From Leptolyngbya sp. Cla-17 (GTDB taxonomy: Bacteria; Cyanobacteriota; Cyanobacteriia; Leptolyngbyales; Leptolyngbyaceae), in the NCBI RefSeq assembly GCF_016807185.1, contig NZ_JAEVYN010000001.1, positions 2,134,161 through 2,198,160 of the forward strand: 64,000 nucleotides of DNA, written 5' to 3'. The translations under genes were made by a program, and so were the position numbers. Below the pieces are notes generated by a model, which made no database searches, was not told the DNA's origin, and was given only the letters and a program-made list of their open reading frames with translations. Shown piece after piece: positions 6,844-16,077 of this stretch (its first letter is position 1; each line of letters begins with the position of its first letter).

Positions 6844-9483
6844 TCAATCAACGTTCAGAGAGGGCTGAGCATTTTGAGGAGAAATAGTCCAATACAGCAA
6901 GAGTGAATTGGTGACGACACTGACCGAGCTAAATGCCATCATGGCACCAGCAGCGGCTGGACTGAGCAAAATGCCGTAGCTAGGTAACAAAAGCCCAGCA
7001 GCGAGGGGAATCCCCACCAGATTATAGGCAAATGCCCAAAAAAGATTTTGACGAATTTTATTGAACGTAGCACGACTTAGGCGAATTGCTTCTACGACAT
7101 CCAACAGCCGATCGCGCATGAGAATGATACCAGCGGTTTCTGTGGCAACATCAGTGCCAGAGTGCAAAGCGATGCCCACGTTGGCCTGAGCTAAAGCTGG
7201 CGCATCGTTAATGCCATCGCCAACCATGGCGACCGTGTAACCCTGTGCCTGAAGTTGGGCGATCGCGTCCGCCTTGCCGTCGGGTCGGATATTGGCCAAC
7301 GTATCAGCCGATGAAATATTCAGCATTTGGGCAATGGTGGTTGCCGTATCAGAGTGATCACCCGTGAGCATTTTTACGGTTAATCCCATTTGCCGCAGTT
7401 GAGCCACTGTTGCGATCGCGTCAGGACGCAGCACATCTGCGACGGCAATTAAGCCAACGACGGTTCCCGCTAGGGCAACATACACCACGGTTTTACCTGC
7501 AACAGCCAGCATTTTTGCGTGAACTTGAACCGCTTCGGCGATCGCAATCTCGTTTTGCATCAGCCAGTCAGCCGTTCCCATCAGCACCCGTTGCGGCGGC
7601 TGAGCCAACTCTTCAGAACATTGCACCGTTGCTGCCACTCCAAATCCTGGCACCGTTAGAAAATCTTGGGCTGGCAAAAGAGAGATCGCCTGCTGCTGAG
7701 CCTGCTGCTGAATTGCCAGGGCTAAAGGATGGCGGGTGCCGCTTTCGACGGTCGCAGCGAGTTGGAGGAGTTGGAAGGGAAAAGTAGATGGCGATCGCTC
7801 AGCGTCTTCATCAGAGATAGGGCAAGTGGCAAAAGGCGATGGTGAAGCGTCAGGAGAAGACCCTGAGAAGATGTCTTGATTTTGAATTGGATCGATGACC
7901 AGACAATCGGTGACAGTTGGTTTGCCACTGGTGAGGGTGCCAGTTTTATCGAAAACAATCGTGTCCAGGGCGTGGGCACGCTCCAGAATATCGCTGCCCC
8001 GAATCAGTAAGCCACGCTCAGCACCAATCCCAGAACCAACCAGAATTGCGGTTGGCGTAGCCAGTCCAAGAGCGCAAGGGCAGGCAACTACCAGAACGGC
8101 GATCGCAATTTTGAGGCTAAGCAGCAGCGGCGAGGGGGTGCTGGAGTGATGAAGCATATGGCTCGGCACCGTAAACAAATGGGTTAATACTGAATGCCCA
8201 TCGCCTAAAATCGAAGGTCCCATGCCAGCTAATTCGGCTGCCCACAGGTGAGTGCCAAGGAAATACCAAAATAGAAAGGTGAAGGTGGCGATCGCCAGAA
8301 TGCCATAGGTAAAATAACCAGCAACGGTGTCTGCAAGCTTTTGAATGGGGGCTTTGCGAGTTTGAGCCGTCTCTACCAATTCAATGATTTGGGCAAGCGT
8401 GGTGTCGCTGCCGGTGCGGGTCGCTTGAATAGCGATCGCGCCCGATTGATTGAGCGTGCCAGCAATAATGAGATCGCCGACTTGTTTCATCACGGGCACT
8501 GGTTCGCCCGTCACCATAGATTCATCCACTAAGGTTTGCCCTACAACAATGTTCCCATCCACCGGAACTTTATCTCCAGGCAAAACCTGTAGCCATTCGC
8601 CCACGCGCACCGATTCAGCCGGAATTTCGAGCGGTAAGACTGACTCCTGCACCTTGAGTCCTAGCTCTTCACTCGCCACTTCCAAGTTCCGAGCAGGAAT
8701 TAAGCGGGCGATCGTGGGTTGCAGTGCCAGCAGGGATTGGAACGCCGACGCAGCACGGTTACGGGCTTGTTGCTCTAGCGTTCGCCCCAGCAAAATGAAG
8801 CCCACCAGCATCACGGGTTCATCAAAAAAGCATTCCCAGCCTAACTGAGGAAAAAGCAGCGCAATCAAGCTAGTGAAATAGGCTGTGAGAGTTCCTAAAC
8901 TGACAAGGGTGTTCATGTTGGGGGCGTTCCGCCGTAAGCCTCGCCACCCATCCATCACCATGGCGCGCCCAGGAAACATCAGGGCAAGGGTCGCCAGCCC
9001 ACAGTGAAACCAAATATTGCTGAATCCCGGCAGAGTAATATCTGCAAGCTGTTCTAAGTGTCCTAGTGCCGACAGAAATAATAGCAGCGTCGCGATCGCC
9101 AAGCGCCGAAGCTGTTGCTGCGTTTCTTGCCGCCGCCGTTGGTGCAGATCAAACTCGTGGGGAATCGCTTCGCTGCGATTGCGATCGCCTTTAGGCAAGC
9201 GCGGCTGGGAGGGAAATCCTGCCTCTGTTAAAGTATTTGCCAGGGCGATTGGCGTGATGGTTTCCGGAACATATTGTACTGTTGCCACTTCCGTTGCCAG
9301 GTTTACCGTAGTGGCAACAACACCCGAACAGCGAGTTAATGTTTGCTCAACCGAACGCACACAACCTGCACACATCATTCCCATCACGTCAATCGCAATC
9401 GTTTCAGTAGAAACGGACGAAGGCTCTAATCGTGATGCTGGCAGAACTTCTAAAGAGTCAGAAACAGACTGGGACACGCTCAT
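6844..9483 (-). CDS. ctaA: Copper-translocating P1B-type ATPase, CtaA-like
   Basis: An 879-residue heavy-metal P-type ATPase. In order it has an N-terminal HMA domain with GMMCAGC (Cys38, Cys41), transmembrane helices, the actuator TGEP (325-328), the intramembrane CPC (468-470) that specifies Cu(I), the phosphorylation site DKTGT (Asp512), the nucleotide-binding HP (SGTRHPLAL) and GDGINDAPAL. The GMxCAGCV type of HMA motif fits cyanobacterial CtaA, which brings copper into the cell for plastocyanin and cytochrome oxidase, more than PacS; this assignment is tentative. Two oddities are a His-containing insert between helices around residues 411-455 and a roughly 35-residue low-complexity insert after DKTGT, in the nucleotide-binding domain. 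Confidence 0.92.
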   Translation of the reverse strand: MSVSQSVSDSLEVLPASRLEPSSVSTETIAIDVMGMMCAGCVRSVEQTLTRCSGVVATTVNLATEVATVQYVPETITPIALANTLTEAGFPSQPRLPKGDRNRSEAIPHEFDLHQRRRQETQQQLRRLAIATLLLFLSALGHLEQLADITLPGFSNIWFHCGLATLALMFPGRAMVMDGWRGLRRNAPNMNTLVSLGTLTAYFTSLIALLFPQLGWECFFDEPVMLVGFILLGRTLEQQARNRAASAFQSLLALQPTIARLIPARNLEVASEELGLKVQESVLPLEIPAESVRVGEWLQVLPGDKVPVDGNIVVGQTLVDESMVTGEPVPVMKQVGDLIIAGTLNQSGAIAIQATRTGSDTTLAQIIELVETAQTRKAPIQKLADTVAGYFTYGILAIATFTFLFWYFLGTHLWAAELAGMGPSILGDGHSVLTHLFTVPSHMLHHSSTPSPLLLSLKIAIAVLVVACPCALGLATPTAILVGSGIGAERGLLIRGSDILERAHALDTIVFDKTGTLTSGKPTVTDCLVIDPIQNQDIFSGSSPDASPSPFATCPISDEDAERSPSTFPFQLLQLAATVESGTRHPLALAIQQQAQQQAISLLPAQDFLTVPGFGVAATVQCSEELAQPPQRVLMGTADWLMQNEIAIAEAVQVHAKMLAVAGKTVVYVALAGTVVGLIAVADVLRPDAIATVAQLRQMGLTVKMLTGDHSDTATTIAQMLNISSADTLANIRPDGKADAIAQLQAQGYTVAMVGDGINDAPALAQANVGIALHSGTDVATETAGIILMRDRLLDVVEAIRLSRATFNKIRQNLFWAFAYNLVGIPLAAGLLLPSYGILLSPAAAGAMMAFSSVSVVTNSLLLYWTISPQNAQPSLNVD

Positions 9484-9567
9484 CTTCTTCCATAAACCCT
9501 ATCTTGAGCGTAGATGAAATTTGGCAGAAGTGCTGAGCTAACCCGTAATTAAATGTCTATCCTGTCA

Positions 9568-11286
9568 TCAGAAAGAATAAGTGGTTCGCACCACGGTAAT
9601 GAAGACATCATCATTGTCGGCACGCTGGTTTAGGGCTGGCAGCCACATAATCCCCGGTGTAATCGAGATATTGTCGTTCAGTCGATAGCGATAAAAAGCT
9701 TCCACATGGAAGGCATCATCGCGGTCAACCACGGTGCGCTGCTGTCCGGCGAGTTTTACTCCCTTCAAACTCGGTTCAGCTCCAGCAATAATGCCCGCTA
9801 AACTACCACGCTTGATTAAGTCGGGAAATAGCAACGCTCCGGCATAAGACCAAATATCGCCGCTGCCGCCACCACCGCTCAAAAAAGTAGCGCGGGTATA
9901 GGTGCCCCAACCGCCCAGCACAATGCGATCGCTGAGTTTGAAATAGCCCGCGGCTCCAAAAGAATCAGTGACAGTAGGGCGGTTAGGAGGCGATGGGAAG
10001 GCTCCTTGAGAACCGGGCAACAGATTGCCTAAAAAAGTTCCGGTTGCTGTTCCGGCACCGCCATAGCGAAAGTCACCCGCATTATTGTAGGCATGAACGT
10101 AGGTTAGCCCCAGTCCGATACGATCGCCCGGTTGAATCGATACCTGCGCCAATGCCGAATAGTTGCCGTTAAATAAGCCAGCCTCCCGATTGGGATCATT
10201 TGCCCGGCTTGCCAAGTAACCCACGTCGATCTTAAAAGCATTACCCAGCTTAAATTTAATTCCAGCACCCGCTCCATTTCCACCAATTCGGTAGATTGGG
10301 TTAAATTGACCGAAGCGGCTCAGCGCACCATTCCCGCCATCCTCATCATCTAAATAAGGACTCAGTGTTTCTGCATATCGGAAATGGGAACCTCCACTGG
10401 CAAACGCTGTCACCGTTGCGAAACTGCCAACAGGCGTGCGATAGCTCAGCAAACTTAAATTGACTGAATTGTTGGAAAGCGCCACGCTGGAGTTGTCGTA
10501 GGCAAGCCGTCCTTCGTTGGAGTAGAGCAAGTAGGCAGAATTTGCGCCCCCCGTGGTTCCGCCTGATCCCAAAGTGGGAATGGCGTTTCCGGCTTCTAAG
10601 CGAGTGGTAAGCAGATCTTGCCCATTAAAACTGGTGAGAAAATTGAGCCGTACACGATTTTGCTGAACTCCAACTCCCCTGCCCGCATCGATTGGCACTC
10701 GTCCAAAACCAGTCGCATTGTCACCACCCATGGCATCGCTGCGAGAAAAAATTGCTTCTCCAGAAAGCCGAGTGGTCACAGAAAACTGCTGTTTTTCTAA
10801 AGTGGCTGTCCGCACTTCCAACCCATCTACACGACCGCGTAAAGCGCTTAACTCGGTAGCAAACTCCTCTTGCAGTCTTTTAATGGTTTCTAAATCTTCT
10901 TTGCTGACAAAATCAGCCGTTGCGGCGGCAAGCAAGTTTTGAATTTTGTCGAGACAGGCGTTTAATCCGGCTGCAAACTCATACCGGGTTGTGCCACGGT
11001 TACCACGATAGGTTCTGTCGGGATAGCCCACAATACAGCTATACCGTTCTACTAAAGATTGCAGCGCCTGAAAGGCCCAGTCAGTGGGCTGAACATCAGT
11101 TAACTGAGAAACGGAGTTAACCTGTTCCATGCCAATTGTTGGCACATCTGCTGTTGGAACATCTGCCGCGATCGCTCCTGTAGCAAGAAATCCACCTGCA
11201 ATAATTCCCAAGGTCATCGCTGTTCCAGCAGTTGCAAAACAACCTGCTGCGCTACCAACAAAGCTATCAACAAAAGCTTTTTTCAT
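9568..11286 (-). CDS. Cyanobacterial SLH-domain outer-membrane porin (iron-uptake porin/OprB type)
   Basis: A 572-residue outer-membrane porin. It has a signal peptide (MKKAFVDSFVGSAAGCFATA and following hydrophobic residues), then an SLH domain with DVQPTDWAFQALQSLVERY and GYPDRTYRGNRGTTRYEFA, a short coiled-coil (about 125-165), and a long beta-barrel of the carbohydrate-selective/OprB type ending in aromatic TTYSF. This is the dominant porin architecture of cyanobacteria; the SLH domain anchors the barrel to peptidoglycan-linked polysaccharide. Related proteins carry inorganic ions including iron. It is transcribed alone with about 130 bp of upstream non-coding DNA. No clear Fur box was identified by eye. 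Confidence 0.92.
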   Translation of the reverse strand: MKKAFVDSFVGSAAGCFATAGTAMTLGIIAGGFLATGAIAADVPTADVPTIGMEQVNSVSQLTDVQPTDWAFQALQSLVERYSCIVGYPDRTYRGNRGTTRYEFAAGLNACLDKIQNLLAAATADFVSKEDLETIKRLQEEFATELSALRGRVDGLEVRTATLEKQQFSVTTRLSGEAIFSRSDAMGGDNATGFGRVPIDAGRGVGVQQNRVRLNFLTSFNGQDLLTTRLEAGNAIPTLGSGGTTGGANSAYLLYSNEGRLAYDNSSVALSNNSVNLSLLSYRTPVGSFATVTAFASGGSHFRYAETLSPYLDDEDGGNGALSRFGQFNPIYRIGGNGAGAGIKFKLGNAFKIDVGYLASRANDPNREAGLFNGNYSALAQVSIQPGDRIGLGLTYVHAYNNAGDFRYGGAGTATGTFLGNLLPGSQGAFPSPPNRPTVTDSFGAAGYFKLSDRIVLGGWGTYTRATFLSGGGGSGDIWSYAGALLFPDLIKRGSLAGIIAGAEPSLKGVKLAGQQRTVVDRDDAFHVEAFYRYRLNDNISITPGIMWLPALNQRADNDDVFITVVRTTYSF

Positions 11287-11421
11287 GAATTTTTCCTTAA
11301 AGGCACTCTACTCACGTCAGTAGGATAGGCATCTTTTAAAGTGAGAGGAACAGATCTAAGGAACAGTTCAATCTCTGTCATACAAGGGGTTGAAAATTCA
11401 TAAAGGTAGATTTTATACCCC

Positions 11422-12960
11422 CTACTCTTGCGTACCTTTTGGTTGAGCGATACGTCCAAAAGTCTGAGTCAGACTTTTGATCCGTTCTGCCAATTCGGGC
11501 GTAATTGAGCCACCCCAGTATCGCCATTCCCAATTGCCAGAAGGCTTGCCGGGATAATTCATTCGAGCAGGAGTGCCTAGCCCCAAAAAGTCTTGCAATG
11601 GAATAATTGCTAGATTGCCCACAGAGCTAAAAGCAAGCCGAATCAGATCCCAATGAATCCCTTCTGAGCTAATCTGCCCAAAAACTCGAAGAATCGCATC
11701 GTGCTCCCACTGTTCGCGGCTTTCATACCAGCCAACAGTGGTGTCGTTATCATGAGTGCCCGTGTAGACGACACAGTTACGCGGATAGTTAAACGGCAGA
11801 AAGGGATTGCTGGGATCTGAACCGAAGGCAAATTGCAAAATCTTCATGCCAGGAAAGTCAAAGCTATCTCGCAGGTCTTCTACTTCGGGGGTCATCAGGC
11901 CCAAGTCTTCTGCCAAGATCGGCAGTTTGCCTAGCTTGTCGCGTAAAGTTTCAAAAAACTCTTTGCCGGGCGCTTTGACCCATTCGCCTTTTTCAGCGGT
12001 GCGGTCTTCGGGCTTAACCTCTGGGTCTAGTTCCACCACCCAAAAGGACTCAAATCCCCGGAAGTGATCAATCCGAATCACGTCAACATAATCCAACATG
12101 GCTTCAAAGCGCTGAATCCACCACTTAAAATTGGTTTGTTGGAGATGCTCCCAGTTATAAATAGGGTTGCCCCACAGTTGCCCAGTGGAACTAAAGTAGT
12201 CAGGTGGTACCCCTGCCATCAGATCAAGTTCGTGGGTTTCCTTGTTGAGGCAGAAGTTTTCTGGGTTTGCCCAAACATCGGCACTATCATGGGCAACATA
12301 GATGGGAATATCTCCAATGATTTGAATATCGCGATCGCTAGCATATTGTTTAAGCTGCGACCATTGGGAAAAGAAGGCGTACTGCAAAAATTTGTGGAAG
12401 GTGATTTCGGAATTAAGCTGCTCTCCCCACTGTTGTAATGCTGCGTGCGATCGCGTGACTAATTCTGGCTCCCACTGATACCAACTGGCACCTCCATGCG
12501 CTTCTTTCAGCGCCATAAAGATGGCATAGTCATCCAGCCAGTAAGCCTTGCTTTCACAAAATCCGGCAAATTTGGTGCGCTGGACTTCTGAGGCTTTCTC
12601 CTTAAAAGTATTGCAAGCCTTATGAAACAGCGGCATTTTATAGTCAAGAACTTTTTCAAACTCAACGCGATCGCCCGAAAACTCTGGCACATGCCACAAA
12701 TCTCCATCTTCCAAAAAGCCACTGTCTTGCAGCAGTTCCAGGCTAATCAAAAGAGGATTGCCCGCCAGAGCGGAGTAGCACATATAAGGAGAATTGCCGT
12801 ATCCAGTGGGTCCTAAAGGTAATACTTGCCAATATTGCTGTCCACTAGCGGCTAAAAAATCAATGAATTGATAAGCCTCCAAACCGAGATCACCCACGCC
12901 ATAGCGACCGGGGAAAGAGGTGGGATGGAGTAAAACGCCGCTGGCTCTGGGTGATGACAT
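11422..12960 (-). CDS. malQ: 4-alpha-glucanotransferase (amylomaltase, MalQ)
   Basis: A GH77 disproportionating enzyme of 512 residues, which transfers maltodextrin segments during glycogen and starch turnover in the cytoplasm. Visible family landmarks are RASGVLLHPTSFPGRYGVGD at the start, IRIDHFRGFESFW (nucleophile Asp), ILAEDLG (general acid/base Glu), and YTGTHDNDTTVGWY (transition-state-stabilising Asp). ATG at 12960 is chosen because homology starts at MSSPRASG; the open frame extends 57 codons further upstream without family similarity. It diverges from the Nudix gene. Confidence 0.95.
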   Translation of the reverse strand: MSSPRASGVLLHPTSFPGRYGVGDLGLEAYQFIDFLAASGQQYWQVLPLGPTGYGNSPYMCYSALAGNPLLISLELLQDSGFLEDGDLWHVPEFSGDRVEFEKVLDYKMPLFHKACNTFKEKASEVQRTKFAGFCESKAYWLDDYAIFMALKEAHGGASWYQWEPELVTRSHAALQQWGEQLNSEITFHKFLQYAFFSQWSQLKQYASDRDIQIIGDIPIYVAHDSADVWANPENFCLNKETHELDLMAGVPPDYFSSTGQLWGNPIYNWEHLQQTNFKWWIQRFEAMLDYVDVIRIDHFRGFESFWVVELDPEVKPEDRTAEKGEWVKAPGKEFFETLRDKLGKLPILAEDLGLMTPEVEDLRDSFDFPGMKILQFAFGSDPSNPFLPFNYPRNCVVYTGTHDNDTTVGWYESREQWEHDAILRVFGQISSEGIHWDLIRLAFSSVGNLAIIPLQDFLGLGTPARMNYPGKPSGNWEWRYWGGSITPELAERIKSLTQTFGRIAQPKGTQE

Positions 12961-13241
12961 GATAAACCTGTGTAGTTGAATGATAGGAAGCGACAGCTCT
13001 ACTTGGCTCTCTTTGTTGAGAGATCGAAAACGACCAAATGCGCTTCTCTTTAGGGAAGAGGGTTGGGATGTAATTTGCTCACCCTGTGGTGAACAAATTG
13101 GTCGCTTATCGCATACGATACATTGCTTCATCTATCCTGATGGAGAGCAATTTATCAGGAAGCAGTCTCAAGATAGAGATTAGCGGAAATTTTACCGACT
13201 CGACGTATCATGCTCAAAACTAACATCCGACATCTCCTTTC

Positions 13242-13676
13242 ATGCCATACCGCAACCCTACGCCTACCGTTGATATCATCATTGAACTGAGCGATCGCCC
13301 CCATCGTCCGATTGTGTTAATTGAGCGGCTTAATCCGCCGTTAGGTTGGGCACTTCCGGGGGGATTTGTGGACTACGGCGAGTCGGTTGAAACAGCAGCG
13401 CGGCGAGAGGCCGAAGAAGAAACAGGATTGCAGGTGGAACTGGTGGAGCAGTTTTATGTCTACTCTGACCCAAACCGAGACCCGCGCCAGCACACCTTGA
13501 GCGTGGTATTTTTGGCGACGGCGCTTGGAGAGCCCAACGCTGGCGACGATGCAAAAAAATTGGAATTATTTGAACCGTGGCAAATTCCAAGCAATCTTTG
13601 TTTCGATCACGATCGCATTTTGCAGGACTATCTGCGCTATCGAAACTATGGAATGAGACCCAGAATCATCACCTAA
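13242..13676 (+). CDS. Nudix hydrolase, ADP-ribose pyrophosphatase-like
   Basis: A 144-residue Nudix protein with a complete Nudix box, from GGFVDYGESVETAAR through REAEEETGL (G-x5-E-x7-REUxEExGU fully satisfied). The Pro-rich N-terminus (MPYRNPTPTVDIIIEL) and compact length fit the small cyanobacterial/archaeal ADP-ribose-pyrophosphatase-like group. Substrate choice cannot be read reliably from the sequence. It is a single gene between the divergent malQ and the downstream acyltransferase gene. Confidence 0.9.
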   Translation: MPYRNPTPTVDIIIELSDRPHRPIVLIERLNPPLGWALPGGFVDYGESVETAARREAEEETGLQVELVEQFYVYSDPNRDPRQHTLSVVFLATALGEPNAGDDAKKLELFEPWQIPSNLCFDHDRILQDYLRYRNYGMRPRIIT

Positions 13677-13821
13677 AAATTTGAGATCTAAATTGGGGTA
13701 CGGCAAAGGCAAATCTGGCGATCGCGATTAAATCTGTATTTTTTATTAAATTTTGGATCTAGAGCACTAGTGCTTCATTTGACCTGGGCACTCTAACTTC
13801 ACTGAGAAGTTAAGTATTCAG

Positions 13822-14940
13822 ATGGTATCCATTATGTCAAAACACGAGGAATTTCGGTCACAGCGGTTTTTTCACTCATTGGATGGGTTGCGGTGCATCA
13901 GTATTCTGGCGGTCATGTGGCACCATACACCAGGAAAATGGCAGGGAATTCCGGCACTCGCACGGGGATTCTTAGGTGTCGATATGTTTTTTGTGTTGAG
14001 TGGTTTTCTGATCGCCACCTTACTGTTGCGAGAGCGAGATAAAAACGGTGACATAGCGTTAAACCAGTTCTATGTGCGGCGAACGCTCCGAATCTTTCCG
14101 CTTTATTACGGCGTACTGATTCTTTTCGCCATTGGGCTGCCGCTGTTTGTGCCCCAGGGAAAGATGGCACATGAGTTTTTTAGTGAACTTCCGTTTTATT
14201 TAACCTGCACTTCGAATTGGATTAGACCAGAGGGTATGCTCGCGGTCGCATGGTCACTATCCACGGAGCAACAGTTCTACGCCATCTACCCTCCCATAGA
14301 AAAATTTGTCAAAAACACTTCCATCAAATTTGCCTTGCTGGGTAGCGTCATTGTTGTCAGCCAACTGATTAACTTTGGTCTGCTTAGCCAACTGCTTGCG
14401 GCGATCGGACTTAATTACCAAGACCCAGAAATTCTGCAAGCAACCTTTACACCTATTTGTTTTGGGGTGTTGCTGGCTCATGTTCTACACCGTGAGTCAG
14501 GATTTCAAGCCATGGCACGCTGGTTACAACCTACCTGGACTCCTGTTGTGCTATTAGCCCTAACCTTTTTGGCCTGCAATTTACCAACAGCTCATCTTGC
14601 CGGATTTCCTAGACTGCTGATTCAAATGCTGATGACCATGCTGTTAGCAAGCTGTGTAATTCAGGAGAAGCATGGGTTGAGCGGCCTATTCAACTTTTAT
14701 CCAGTTCGACGGACTGGCGTGATTAGCTACGGCATATATCTACTACATCTGCCTGTGTTTACCTTCTCCGCTTTTATTCTTAAGCCAATGGGCACAGTTT
14801 CTCCGGGTACTTTGTTTTTACTCTGTCTATTGCTTACAATCATCGTCAGTGAAATTAGTTTCCGGTTTTATGAACAGCCGTTTCTGAAGCTGAAACGCCT
14901 ATTTGAGCCGAAGACGCCTATTCTGGATCCATTGGTTTAG
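13822..14940 (+). CDS. Acyltransferase family 3 (OafA/YrhL-type) membrane protein
   Basis: A 372-residue polytopic inner-membrane acyltransferase. The N-terminal FFHSLDGLRCISILAVMWHH carries the conserved His-His region and RG-like segment, followed by GFLGVDMFFVLSGFLIATLL, the diagnostic motif of the family. About ten hydrophobic segments follow. Such proteins O-acylate sugars of lipopolysaccharide, peptidoglycan or exopolysaccharide, or lipids; the target here is unknown and no polysaccharide cluster is adjacent. ATG at 13822 or the ATG four codons downstream could be the start. A 12-bp palindrome AGCACTAGTGCT (13763-13774) sits in its upstream region. Confidence 0.88.
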   Translation: MVSIMSKHEEFRSQRFFHSLDGLRCISILAVMWHHTPGKWQGIPALARGFLGVDMFFVLSGFLIATLLLRERDKNGDIALNQFYVRRTLRIFPLYYGVLILFAIGLPLFVPQGKMAHEFFSELPFYLTCTSNWIRPEGMLAVAWSLSTEQQFYAIYPPIEKFVKNTSIKFALLGSVIVVSQLINFGLLSQLLAAIGLNYQDPEILQATFTPICFGVLLAHVLHRESGFQAMARWLQPTWTPVVLLALTFLACNLPTAHLAGFPRLLIQMLMTMLLASCVIQEKHGLSGLFNFYPVRRTGVISYGIYLLHLPVFTFSAFILKPMGTVSPGTLFLLCLLLTIIVSEISFRFYEQPFLKLKRLFEPKTPILDPLV

Positions 14941-14982
14941 TCCAGTATTTGTCCATTTCAATAGTGTTTTCAGGCAATTGCT

Positions 14983-15378
14983 ATGTCTCGTGAAGTAATC
15001 CGTACAAATTTAGCTCCGGCTCCGGTAGGCCCTTATAACCAAGCGATCGCGGCTTCTGGTCGAATGATATGTGTGGCGGGGCAGATTGCCCTCGATCCAC
15101 AGACAGGAGATGTTGTGGGCGCAGGCGATGTCACACAGCAAACGGAACAGGTGATTACTAATCTCAAAGCGGTTTTGACCGCCGCTGGCGCAACCTTAGA
15201 GGATGTGGTTAAAACTACGGTATTTCTGAAAGACCTGAATGATTTTGTTCGCATGAATACGGTCTATGCCAACTATTTTAGTGAAGCGAATGCACCCGCT
15301 CGCGCCTGCGTGGAAGTGGCTCGGTTGCCCAAGGATCTACTGGTAGAGATTGACTGCATTGCGGTGGTTGAAGCTTAA
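14983..15378 (+). CDS. ridA: RidA-family enamine/imine deaminase
   Basis: A 131-residue Rid/YjgF/YER057c protein. It contains APAPVGPYNQAI at the N-terminus, the central AGQIALDPQTG, and APARACVEVARLPKDLLVEID with the catalytic-site Arg and the conserved RACVEV. RidA hydrolyses reactive enamines/imines such as 2-aminoacrylate, released by PLP enzymes, protecting them from damage. It follows the acyltransferase gene by 42 bp on the same strand. Its last four codons and stop are the first unit of a 41-bp tandem repeat that continues downstream. Confidence 0.93.
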   Translation: MSREVIRTNLAPAPVGPYNQAIAASGRMICVAGQIALDPQTGDVVGAGDVTQQTEQVITNLKAVLTAAGATLEDVVKTTVFLKDLNDFVRMNTVYANYFSEANAPARACVEVARLPKDLLVEIDCIAVVEA

Positions 15379-15481
15379 TTAGAAATTAAGGGTGCTCTAT
15401 CGCAACAGTTGAAGCTTAGTTAGAAATTAAGGGTGCTCTATCGCAACAGTTGAAGCTTGGTTAGAAACTAAGGGTGCTCTA
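15367..15481 (+). repeat. 41-bp tandem repeat spanning the ridA stop codon
   Basis: Units start at 15367, 15408 and 15449 (the third incomplete). Each begins GTTGAAGCTT and contains TTAGAAA and TAAGGGTGCTCTA. The first unit includes the final codons of ridA and its TAA, so the duplication copied the gene end downstream. In the later copies the stop position reads TAG and TGG. The copies are nearly identical, which suggests a recent expansion. Confidence 0.9.
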
Positions 15482-15542
15482 AATGCGGTGATGCGATCGC
15501 CTATGCTACTTTTTATGAAGATCCTTCTCCACTCCGGTCCTT

Positions 15543-16013
15543 ATGACACCTGAAATTCTTAAATCCATCAAAGTTTGGAGCCAATTTATTCACCCCGTTT
15601 TAATGTGGGTATTGCTTGCATTAACCGTTTATGCGCTCTATTTAGGGATAAAAGTTCGCAAAACCCGTTCAGCCCAAGGCGACGAAAAAAAAGAATTGAT
15701 CAAAGGAAAGTTCAACCTAAAGCACTATCAGGTGGGTTCCTTATTGCTAGCGCTCATGGTAGTTGGGGCAATTAGCGCAATGGGCGCAACCTATATCAAC
15801 AGTGGCAAGCTATTTGTAAATCCCCATTTGATTGTAGGGTTGGGTATGACTGGAATGATTGCTGTCTCGGCTTCATTATCGCCACTCATGCAAAAGGGCA
15901 GCGATTGGGCGCGCTACACTCACATTTCTTTAAACCTGGTGCTAATGGGTTTGTTTACATGGCAGGCGATAACAGGCGTTGGTATCGTTAAAAACATCAT
16001 TAGTCGGATGTAA
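15543..16013 (+). CDS. DUF4079-family membrane protein
   Basis: A 156-residue protein with four predicted membrane spans: HPVLMWVLLALTVYALYLGI, then about residues 64-86, 92-116 and 124-150. A basic cytoplasmic loop with KVRKTRSAQGDEKKELIKGK separates the first two. It fits the DUF4079 family of cyanobacteria and chloroplasts. A conserved His in each of several helices (IHPVLMW, NPHLIVG, THISLN) hints at a b-type heme or metal site, but this is inference. It is followed by a strong terminator shared with the convergent protease gene. Confidence 0.82.
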   Translation: MTPEILKSIKVWSQFIHPVLMWVLLALTVYALYLGIKVRKTRSAQGDEKKELIKGKFNLKHYQVGSLLLALMVVGAISAMGATYINSGKLFVNPHLIVGLGMTGMIAVSASLSPLMQKGSDWARYTHISLNLVLMGLFTWQAITGVGIVKNIISRM

Positions 16014-16049
16014 CTTCTGCTGTTGGCTCACAGCATCACAACTGTGGTG

Positions 16050-16077
16050 ATAGGGACGCGAAATTTCGTGTCCCTAT
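16050..16077. terminator. Bidirectional hairpin terminator between DUF4079 and protease genes
   Basis: The arms ATAGGGACGCGAAA and TTTCGTGTCCCTAT are complementary except for one position, giving a hairpin of up to 14 bp between two convergent genes. T residues follow on the plus strand (TTATTTT). Confidence 0.75.

Noticed and set aside
13763..13774. 12-bp palindrome AGCACTAGTGCT before the acyltransferase gene
   Set aside because: Single short palindrome with no regulator nearby; not enough to call an operator.
15367..15481. Possible CRISPR-like array after ridA
   Set aside because: The units are directly adjacent with no spacers and are explained as a tandem duplication of the gene end.
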